A stretch of DNA of 15,058 nt, taken from contig JAUXXK010000244.1 in the NCBI GenBank assembly GCA_030681145.1, forward strand, positions 1 through 15,058. Direction: 5' to 3'. The notes under the pieces are model-generated. The model was not told the origin of the DNA. It did no database searches and saw only the letters and a program-made list of their open reading frames with translations. This DNA is from Methanobacteriaceae archaeon (GTDB lineage: Archaea > Methanobacteriota > Methanobacteria > Methanobacteriales > Methanobacteriaceae). This document shows, piece after piece, positions 6,722 to 12,203 of this stretch; the stretch's first letter is position 1; every line of letters starts with the position of its first letter. The translations under genes were made by a program, and so were the position numbers.

Positions 6722-7372
6722 CTGAGACCATATGTAATATTAAATGCTGCAATGACTCTGGATGGAAAAATTGCCACCAGAATAGGTAGTTCTGAGATAT
6801 CTGGGCCAGAAGATCTGGAAAGAGTTCATCAGTTACGAAAAAAAGTGGATGCTATAATGGTGGGAATAAATACCTTGCTGGCAGATGATCCCCGTTTAAC
6901 AGTTCACAAAATACCTTCAAAGGACTTTGATAACCCCACTAGAATAGTGGTTGATAGTAATGCCAGAACTCCATTAAATGCACGGATTTTAAGTAATGAT
7001 GCTCCTACCATTATTGCTGTTTCTAAAAAATCTTCACCACATAAAATTAAAGAACTGGAAAAAAAAGCGGAAGTAATTATTACTGGTGAAACTCAAGTGG
7101 ACATGGTTCAATTAATGGAAAAACTTAAAAATAATGGCTTAAATTCATTGATGTTAGAAGGGGGATCTACTTTAAATTTTTCTATGTTGAAAAATGGCCT
7201 GGTAGATGAGGTTAAGATTTGCATTGCCCCAATGATTGTTGGTGGAAATGATGCCATAACATTGGTAGGCGGCCATGGATTTAGTTATATGGCAGATTCT
7301 ATTAAATTAGAACTTAAAAATAGTTATAATTTAGGAAAAGACATTATATTAGAATATAAAGTCTTAAAATAA
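6722..7372 (+). CDS. arfC: 2,5-diamino-6-(ribosylamino)pyrimidinone 5'-phosphate reductase
   Basis: This enzyme reduces the ribosyl side chain of 2,5-diamino-6-ribosylamino-4(3H)-pyrimidinone 5'-phosphate to the ribityl form with NAD(P)H, the archaeal second step to riboflavin and coenzyme F420. The 216 residues form a RibD-C/dihydrofolate-reductase-like fold, with AAMTLDGKIAT (9-19), GINTLLADDPRLT (48-60), IVVDSNARTPL (75-85), LMLEGGSTLNFSML (143-156) and VDEVKICIAPMIVGG (161-175). The deaminase domain of bacterial RibD is absent, as expected. The start is odd. The conserved first strand (RPYVILNAAM) lies upstream of the first in-frame ATG at 6752, and the only well-placed start is CTG at 6722, behind GGTGAT. 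It is the second gene of a unit with the secreted protein. The function is confident; the exact start is moderately so. Confidence 0.9.
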   Translation: MRPYVILNAAMTLDGKIATRIGSSEISGPEDLERVHQLRKKVDAIMVGINTLLADDPRLTVHKIPSKDFDNPTRIVVDSNARTPLNARILSNDAPTIIAVSKKSSPHKIKELEKKAEVIITGETQVDMVQLMEKLKNNGLNSLMLEGGSTLNFSMLKNGLVDEVKICIAPMIVGGNDAITLVGGHGFSYMADSIKLELKNSYNLGKDIILEYKVLK

Positions 7373-7403
7373 TCTTTTTAAATATCTCCACTTAAAAATA
7401 ATC

Positions 7404-8069
7404 TTATAATAATCCTTTATTTTTTAATATGTTTGCAGGATTATCTTCCAGTGCTTTAATTACTTCTTTTTCTGGCATTCCCGAACCCAAACCAAACCTA
7501 TAAGCAGTATCATAAGAAATTAAATCTCTTGGTGCGTGAGTATCTGTGTCAATAACCAAATTAGCCTCAACTTCCAGTGCAACTTTTCCAACATGACCGT
7601 TACTCAAACTATGGCCACGGCGAGTACTAATTTCCAGAGCAACATCATTTTTTTTAGCGTTTAATGCTTCTTCGTAAGTTATAAGACCTGGATGTGCTAG
7701 GATATCAACTTCGGGGCAATTAACTGCGGCCCAATTAGTTCCTTCTATCACAGGTTCCACCATAGTTTCCCCGTGAACCACTACTATTTCAGCACCAAGA
7801 GCTTTTGCCTTTTTAGCAAGTTTATCAATAATTTCTGAAGGAGCATGGGTTATTTCTGCACCGGGAATAATCTGAATATCCCAGTTATCTCTTATATCAT
7901 CAACAGCTTTGATTATGTGGCTGACACAGTCGATATTTGATGCATCTACATGGTCTGTTATGGCAATAGCCTGATGGCCCAGTACATATGCTCTACGGGC
8001 TAGTTCAGAAGGGAGAAGCTCACCATCACTAAAAATACTGTGAGTATGTAAATCTATTCTTTTTTTAAT
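7404..8069 (-). CDS. PHP-family phosphoesterase, with a probable ATT start
   Basis: The 221-residue PHP-domain metal-dependent hydrolase is related to histidinol phosphatase and YcdX-type proteins. Numbered from the ATT at 8069, the motifs are DLHTHSIFSDGEL (6-18; His8, His10, Asp15), ITDH (37-40; His40), PGAEITH (69-75; Glu72), VVHGET (97-102; His99), ILAHPG (123-128; His126), STRRGHSLSNGH (148-159) and IDTDTHAP (173-180; Asp176, His178), a full trinuclear metal set. The first GTG in frame (7781) would start at residue 97 and lose half the active site. An in-frame stop lies just upstream, and between it and the HTH motif there is no ATG, GTG or TTG. ATT at 8069 stands six bases after GAGGG, the same arrangement used with ATG by the CMD gene. 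The family is secure; the substrate is unknown (a phosphate ester or nucleic acid end). Confidence 0.87.
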   Translation of the reverse strand: MKKRIDLHTHSIFSDGELLPSELARRAYVLGHQAIAITDHVDASNIDCVSHIIKAVDDIRDNWDIQIIPGAEITHAPSEIIDKLAKKAKALGAEIVVVHGETMVEPVIEGTNWAAVNCPEVDILAHPGLITYEEALNAKKNDVALEISTRRGHSLSNGHVGKVALEVEANLVIDTDTHAPRDLISYDTAYRFGLGSGMPEKEVIKALEDNPANILKNKGLL

Positions 8070-8075
8070 TTTAAA

Positions 8076-8080
8076 CCCTC
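8076..8080 (-). promoter_or_regulatory. Ribosome binding site of the PHP gene
   Basis: The minus strand reads GAGGG, then six bases, then ATT (8069-8067). The spacing equals that of the ATG-started CMD-family gene (GAGGG, six bases, ATG). No standard start codon is available nearby in any frame. Confidence 0.6.
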
Positions 8081-8221
8081 TGTTATATTATTTTAATTTT
8101 AAATCAATTAATAAGTGATCTTCGAATATTTGGATAAATTTACAGCCATCTAATATTTATTATAATATTATATTAATTTTTATTCCTTTAATTACTTATT
8201 ATTAATTAATAATTCTATTAC

Positions 8222-8250
8222 TCCACATAATTTAAACACTTTAATGTGGA
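8222..8250. repeat. Inverted repeat TCCACAT-N15-ATGTGGA
   Basis: Perfect 7-bp arms, TCCACAT (8222-8228) and ATGTGGA (8244-8250), flank a 15-bp AT-rich spacer. They contain unusually many G/C pairs for this intergenic DNA. The right arm ends one base before a TATA-like TATAATTATATT (8252-8263) that could drive pantoate kinase, so the repeat sits where an activator or repressor dimer would bind. Confidence 0.5.
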
Positions 8251-8311
8251 ATATAATTATATTCTAATTAAATAATTTAGGAAATTTGATTTATATGTTA
8301 AGTGTGATATA

Positions 8312-9181
8312 ATGGAATGCAGTGTGTTTGTACCCTCTCATATAACTGGGTTTTTTCAGATTATAGAGAATTTTGATCCCCTAAAGAAAGGTTCCAAAGG
8401 AGCAGGAGTAGTAATGGATAAGGGAGTGATCACTCATGTTAAAACCTCTAAAATCGAAAATAAACTTGATATAACAATTAATGGAAAAAAAGATAACTAT
8501 AACGATCTTATCACCCGTAAAACCGTGGAATTACTTAAAGATACTTATTTTTTTGATATTGGGCTTAAAATAGAACATGAAATACAAGTTCCTATTGGAT
8601 GTGGATTTGGAACTTCGGCTTCTTGTTCCCTGGGAGCGGCTTTAGGAGTATCTCAATTATTAAAATTACCTTTGAGTTTTAACCAGATAGCTGCAGTGGC
8701 CCACCATGCTGAAGTTTCACTGGGAACTGGATTGGGGGATTTAATAGCTGAAACTTCTGGAGGAATTGTAATGAGATTGAAAGAAGGACCGCCGGGCTTT
8801 GGAAAAATTAATCATGTCATTTCAAAGCCTTTATATGTAATATCTAAAACACTGGGCGAGATGGATACATCTAGCATAATTCAGGATCCGCAACACCAGA
8901 AAAAAATTAATATTACTGGTAGTGGAATGCTCAATAAACTATTAATGGATCCTCGGCCTGAGAGATTTATGCAGCTTTCGTATGAGTTTGCAAAAGAAAC
9001 CTCATTAATTTCTGAGGAAGTAAAAGAACTGGTTGATTTTCTTAATTTTGAGACTTTAGGTGCTTCCATGGCCATGTTAGGAAATACTGCTTTTGCTTTG
9101 TCTGAAATTCCAGAGACGGGTTTGGAAGATGCTATGATTAGCCGAATTGATTTTTGTGGGTGCAAATTCATTGAAATATAA
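8312..9181 (+). CDS. Pantoate kinase (GHMP family)
   Basis: Archaeal pantoate kinase phosphorylates pantoate to 4-phosphopantoate, which phosphopantothenate synthetase then joins to beta-alanine. The two archaeal enzymes replace bacterial PanC/PanK in coenzyme A synthesis. The 289-residue protein has GHMP-kinase landmarks: an N-terminal FVPSHITGFF (6-15), the ATP-binding loop PIGCGFGTSASCS (94-106), GLGDLIAETSGG (140-151) specific to this family, and a C-terminal loop ASMAMLGNTAFALSE that fits GHMP motif 3. The start is ATG at 8312, with GTGAT three bases upstream. It is divergent from the PHP gene and appears to be a single-gene unit with its own promoter. Archaeal pantoate kinases lack the CoA feedback of bacterial PanK, according to published work on the family. 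Mevalonate or homoserine kinase is less likely because of the SHITGFF and GTGLGD patterns. Confidence 0.9.
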   Translation: MECSVFVPSHITGFFQIIENFDPLKKGSKGAGVVMDKGVITHVKTSKIENKLDITINGKKDNYNDLITRKTVELLKDTYFFDIGLKIEHEIQVPIGCGFGTSASCSLGAALGVSQLLKLPLSFNQIAAVAHHAEVSLGTGLGDLIAETSGGIVMRLKEGPPGFGKINHVISKPLYVISKTLGEMDTSSIIQDPQHQKKINITGSGMLNKLLMDPRPERFMQLSYEFAKETSLISEEVKELVDFLNFETLGASMAMLGNTAFALSEIPETGLEDAMISRIDFCGCKFIEI

Positions 9182-9228
9182 TAAATTTAGATGAGGGATA
9201 TTTTATCATAAATATTTAACAATAACTC

Positions 9229-9250
9229 ATTTTTTTAATAAAATTTTTAA
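9229..9250 (+). terminator. T-rich terminator after pantoate kinase
   Basis: A T7 run at about 9230-9236 and a second T-rich run near 9244-9248 follow the stop by about 50-65 bases. This is typical archaeal oligo-U termination. The rest of the 9182-9437 spacer is AT-rich, with no convincing gene. Confidence 0.4.
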
Positions 9251-9394
9251 CTCTTATCTCTTAAACCAAGATATGCTTGATGATTTATTTATTGTTATAA
9301 GAAAAATTATGAGGAGATTAAGAAAAAAATAATTATCAATTTTAACAAATTTTTTAATAGTAGATTTAACAAAAGTATATATTAATCCAATATC

Positions 9395-9404
9395 TATATA
9401 AAAA
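9395..9404 (+). promoter_or_regulatory. Putative TATA box of the methyltransferase-aroA'-aroB' operon
   Basis: TATATAAAAA would start transcription near 9423, giving a short leader before the ATG at 9438. No clear ribosome site precedes that ATG. This promoter would serve the whole three-gene unit. Confidence 0.45.
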
Positions 9405-9437
9405 TTGGAAAGTGTGTTATTACCATTTTAATGGCCA

Positions 9438-10025
9438 ATGAACAGATTTGTGGATTCTATGATTAAAATTGTATATGATATCAATGTTTATAGAGAAAAT
9501 TTGAAACGGATTATCCAAAAAAACGATGTTGTGGTTGAATTAGGTTCTCATGTGGGCAATTCTACTCGCATTATTGCAGAACTAGCACCAGATGGTAAAA
9601 TAATTGCTATTGATAATAGTCCAGAATCATTATCCCACATGGAAATGGTGGAAAAAGATTATCCTAATGTTAAATTTATACCCGGCGATGCTCGACTCCA
9701 TCAAACACTGGAGAAAGTATTTAAAAAAATAAAGAAATGTGATGTGCTATCTGTTGATTTAGGTGGCGGATACCACCCCGATACGACTTTCAAAGTATAT
9801 TTCATATGGTCTTCTACTTTAAAGCCGGAAAAAACGATTATTCGTAACAGTGGCCTGCTTGATTTTGTACTCACAGCAGAAACTCAGGAAGACATTAAAT
9901 CTCATAAAGGATGGCTGGAATCCAGTGGAAACGCTGGTATTCCGCCCCGATTAAAAGAATTTAAACACTGGTCATCTAAGATTTATCAGGAGGGTCTAAA
10001 TGATAGGGAAAAAAATAAGGATTGA
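9438..10025 (+). CDS. Class I SAM-dependent methyltransferase, target unknown
   Basis: The 195-residue protein has a Rossmann methyltransferase core: motif I VVVELGSHVGNST (31-43), motif II with acidic Asp59 in IIAIDNSPESL (55-65), a DAR (84-86) after the third strand, and a motif IV-like CDVLSVDLGGGYHPDT (101-116) in place of the usual NPPY of N-methylases. The C-terminus is short and charged. I do not recognise the substrate. Its first ATG (9438) lacks a ribosome site; ATG 9459 would begin at residue 8 and leave the domain intact, so the exact start is uncertain. The last 26 bases overlap the start of the aroA' gene, whose ribosome site lies inside this ORF. Tight linkage to shikimate-pathway genes hints at translational coupling, but not at a known reaction. 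Confidence 0.75.
   Translation: MNRFVDSMIKIVYDINVYRENLKRIIQKNDVVVELGSHVGNSTRIIAELAPDGKIIAIDNSPESLSHMEMVEKDYPNVKFIPGDARLHQTLEKVFKKIKKCDVLSVDLGGGYHPDTTFKVYFIWSSTLKPEKTIIRNSGLLDFVLTAETQEDIKSHKGWLESSGNAGIPPRLKEFKHWSSKIYQEGLNDREKNKD
9988..9994 (+). promoter_or_regulatory. Ribosome binding site of aroA' inside the methyltransferase gene
   Basis: AGGAGGG, a near-perfect site, lies five bases before the ATG at 10000, while the upstream gene continues to 10025. This 26-base overlap implies coupled translation. Confidence 0.75.
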
Positions 10026-10797
10026 GCGGATTATTGACCGAAAGACAGGTAAGTGTGTAATTGTGCCATTGGACCACGGTGCCTCTATTGGCCCAGTTCC
10101 AGGAATAATTGATATGACTCAGACTATCGATGAGGTATCAAAGGGCGGTGCAAATGCAGTATTAATGCATAAAGGAATGGTTGGAACGGGTCACAGAGGT
10201 TATGGTGGGGATATTGGTTTAATTATTCATCTTTCTGCCAGTACTGGTCTTAGCCCACACCCTAACCACAAGGTTCTGGTCACTTCTGTAGAAAAAGGCC
10301 TTAAACTAGGTGCAGATGCAGTTTCTGTACATGTTAATGTGGGATCTGAACGAGAAGCCGAAATGCTTATTAAATTAGGCACTATTTCTGAAATCTGTGA
10401 TGATTGGGGAATGCCTTTAATAGCCATGATGTATCCGCGAGGAAAGGATATTAAAGATGAACACGCACCAGAAGTGGTGAAAATTGCCGCCCGGGCTGGT
10501 GCAGAACTTGGTGCGGACATAATTAAAACTAATTATACCGGAGACCCTGATACATTCAAAGAAGTGGTGGATGGATGCCCTGTACCAGTGGTAATTGCGG
10601 GTGGGTCTAAAATAGAAACAGATCAAGAACTCTTGCAAATGGTTAAGAACTCAGTTGATGTGGGTGGGGCAGGTGTAGCTATAGGAAGGAATGTATTCCA
10701 GGCTAAATCGCCTCTAAAGACAACTAGAGCTATTTCAGAGATTGTTCATAATAAATTAGAAGTTGAAGAAGCTTTAAAAATAATAAATGGGGACTAA
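10000..10797 (+). CDS. aroA': 2-amino-3,7-dideoxy-D-threo-hept-6-ulosonate synthase
   Basis: This first step of the archaeal DAHP-independent shikimate entry is a class I aldolase that transfers a 6-deoxy-5-ketofructose-1-phosphate unit to aspartate semialdehyde. The 265-residue TIM barrel is related to fructose-bisphosphate aldolase class I (DeoC/LacD type). Asp25 in VPLDHG, Tyr145 in MMYPRG and Schiff-base Lys176 in DIIKTNYTGD correspond, by a constant offset of eight, to the catalytic Asp33, Tyr153 and Lys184 that I recall from the Methanocaldococcus enzyme. The C-terminal GGSK (201-204) and GGAGVAIGRNVFQ (222-234) form the phosphate site. The start at 10000 has a strong AGGAGGG and overlaps the methyltransferase gene. 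aroB' follows 48 bases later and uses its product. A plain fructose-bisphosphate aldolase is the alternative; the neighbouring aroB' argues against it. Confidence 0.93.
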   Translation: MIGKKIRIERIIDRKTGKCVIVPLDHGASIGPVPGIIDMTQTIDEVSKGGANAVLMHKGMVGTGHRGYGGDIGLIIHLSASTGLSPHPNHKVLVTSVEKGLKLGADAVSVHVNVGSEREAEMLIKLGTISEICDDWGMPLIAMMYPRGKDIKDEHAPEVVKIAARAGAELGADIIKTNYTGDPDTFKEVVDGCPVPVVIAGGSKIETDQELLQMVKNSVDVGGAGVAIGRNVFQAKSPLKTTRAISEIVHNKLEVEEALKIINGD

Positions 10798-10845
10798 TAT
10801 CTTCAATTATTATATTTTTTTTAATATAAATGGGAAGGTAACTAT

Positions 10846-11970
10846 ATGAAATTCGCTTGGATAATGCCTCCAGGAAGGACCTGGGAGGATAAGAAAGGTT
10901 ACATAACCACGGCCTTAGAATCTGGTATCAATCACGTTTTGGAAATGGTGGAACTGGATAATATTAAGAAACTGGGAAATATCACTGTGATTTCTGACCA
11001 GGAAGATGCAGATATCATACTTGTTGGAAAAAATGGTGAGGGAGACAGCACCCTACATCTTCCTGCTGACTTAAATGAATCTAAAGACCTGGCTGCTGCC
11101 TCAAGCTTTAAGAGAAAAGGTAAAACTGTAGCCGCCTATGTAGAAATATCCAGTAAAAAACACGAGCAACTGGCCCGAAACATGGGCAGGGTGGTTGATT
11201 ATCTTATTCTGGTAGGTAAAGATTGGACCATAATTCCATTGGAAAATATCATTGCTGATCTTCAAAAAGAGGATGTTAAAGTTATTGCAGCAGCTTCTGA
11301 TTATAATGATGCTAAATTAGCACTCGAAACATTGGAACATGGTACTGATGGTATTTTGATTCAACCAAAGGATTATTCTGAGATAAAAAAAATTTCCGAG
11401 CTCATTGAAAAAATCGAATCAGAAAAATACGATTTGGTTGCCGCCACTATAACCTGTATTAAACCAGTGGGTTCAGGTGATAGGGTATGTGTGGATACTT
11501 GTTCCATGATGAATACTGGGGAAGGAATGCTTATTGGTTCATATTCCAAAGGACTTTTCTTGGTTCACAGTGAATCTCTGGAAAGTGAATATGTTGCTTC
11601 TCGACCATTCCGAGTTAATGCTGGTCCTGTACAGGCCTATGTTATGACTCCGGGAAATAAAACAAAGTATCTTTCAGAGTTAGAAACTGGAGATGAGGTA
11701 CTGGTTGTGGATGATAATGGTAAAAGTAAAGTGGCCATTGTAGGTAGAATTAAAATTGAAAAAAGGCCATTAATGCTTCTGGAAGCAGAATTTGAAGGGG
11801 TTAAAGTCAAAACTCTACTTCAAAATGCTGAGACTATTCGCCTAATAAATGAGAATAGTGATGCCGTTTCTGTTTCTGATTTGAGAGAAGGAGATAATGT
11901 AATGATTTACCTTGATAAAGGTGCTAGGCACTTTGGAATGTCCATTGAAGAGACTATTATTGAAAAATAA
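10846..11970 (+). CDS. aroB': 3-dehydroquinate synthase II (AroB')
   Basis: NAD-dependent oxidative deamination and cyclisation of 2-amino-3,7-dideoxyheptulosonate gives 3-dehydroquinate, which then enters the common shikimate pathway to aromatic amino acids. It is unrelated to bacterial AroB. The 374 residues show the family's features: an N-terminal FAWIMPPGRTWEDKK (3-17), LVGKDWTIIPLENIIADLQ (122-140), PVGSGDRVCVDTCSMM (207-222), GEGMLIGSYSKGLFLVHSES (225-244), RPFRVNAGPVQAY (253-265), and a C-terminal beta-rich part from about 270 with RHFGMSIEETI near the end. The start ATG has AAGGT six bases upstream. It is the last gene of the methyltransferase-aroA'-aroB' unit. An eight-base T run at 10815-10822 between the two aro genes could cause partial termination. 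The identification is secure. Confidence 0.94.
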   Translation: MKFAWIMPPGRTWEDKKGYITTALESGINHVLEMVELDNIKKLGNITVISDQEDADIILVGKNGEGDSTLHLPADLNESKDLAAASSFKRKGKTVAAYVEISSKKHEQLARNMGRVVDYLILVGKDWTIIPLENIIADLQKEDVKVIAAASDYNDAKLALETLEHGTDGILIQPKDYSEIKKISELIEKIESEKYDLVAATITCIKPVGSGDRVCVDTCSMMNTGEGMLIGSYSKGLFLVHSESLESEYVASRPFRVNAGPVQAYVMTPGNKTKYLSELETGDEVLVVDDNGKSKVAIVGRIKIEKRPLMLLEAEFEGVKVKTLLQNAETIRLINENSDAVSVSDLREGDNVMIYLDKGARHFGMSIEETIIEK

Positions 11971-12035
11971 TATGATCCCTATTTTTATTTAAAAAGAGAT
12001 AATTTATATTTATTTAAGTTAATGAGGCTAAACTT

Positions 12036-12066
12036 ATTCAGAGTCCTTTTCAGGGTGAATTTTTTA
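12036..12066 (+). terminator. Hairpin with T-run downstream of aroB'
   Basis: ATTCA (12036-12040) pairs with TGAAT (12056-12060). After a GAG bulge, TCC (12044-12046) can pair with GGG (12053-12055), closing a short loop, and T residues follow at once. This is a bacterial-like terminator shape. Another plain T-rich run at 11982-11990 lies closer to the stop and may act first. Confidence 0.4.
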
Positions 12067-12160
12067 ATATATCTTTATTTTAATTTAACTTTTATTAATT
12101 TTTTTAGTAGATTTTCTTTATTTTAGACCCTAATAATAATAAAAATTTAATAAATGGGAA

Positions 12161-12172
12161 TTATATAATATA
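12161..12172 (+). promoter_or_regulatory. Putative TATA box of the HprK-like gene
   Basis: TTATATAATATA would start transcription near 12190, just before the GGGGG ribosome site at 12195-12199. It therefore independently supports translation starting near 12201-12207, well upstream of the first in-frame ATG at 12375. Confidence 0.5.
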
Positions 12173-12194
12173 CTTAAATTTCAATGAATTTCTT

Positions 12195-12199
12195 GGGGG
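12195..12199 (+). promoter_or_regulatory. Ribosome binding site of the HprK-like gene
   Basis: GGGGG, like the GGGGGG of the zinc-ribbon gene, is followed after four bases by ATT (12204) and after seven by GTT (12207), both in frame. An out-of-frame TTG at 12205 also has good spacing but meets a stop at 12220. Confidence 0.5.
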
Positions 12200-12203
12200 A
12201 ATT

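Larger units (their letters stand above)
8070..8311. other. Divergent intergenic region between the PHP gene and pantoate kinase
   Basis: This 242-bp AT-rich spacer contains the GAGGG ribosome site of the PHP gene, the inverted repeat at 8222-8250, and a TATA-like stretch at 8252-8263. The pantoate kinase ribosome site, GTGAT (8304-8308), ends three bases before its ATG. No ORF or RNA gene is seen. Confidence 0.5.

Noticed and set aside
6705..6725. Mini-ORF (ATG 6705, six codons) overlapping the arfC start
   Set aside because: Too short, with an AGG only two bases before the ATG. A leader-peptide role cannot be excluded but has no positive support.
7404..7781. A 125-residue PHP-like protein starting at GTG 7781
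   Set aside because: The reading frame continues upstream with the conserved DLHTH, TDH and GAEITH metal motifs. The short form would lack half the active site.
9273..9332. 19-residue basic peptide ORF in the 9182-9437 spacer
   Set aside because: No ribosome site or promoter and no recognised pattern; such an ORF is expected by chance in AT-rich DNA.
10227..10638. Two overlapping minus-strand ORFs inside aroA'
   Set aside because: They are antisense shadows of a well-conserved gene, with no ribosome site or family pattern. The same holds for minus-strand frames inside hemL (352-717), uppS (4348-4548) and pantoate kinase (8881-9171).
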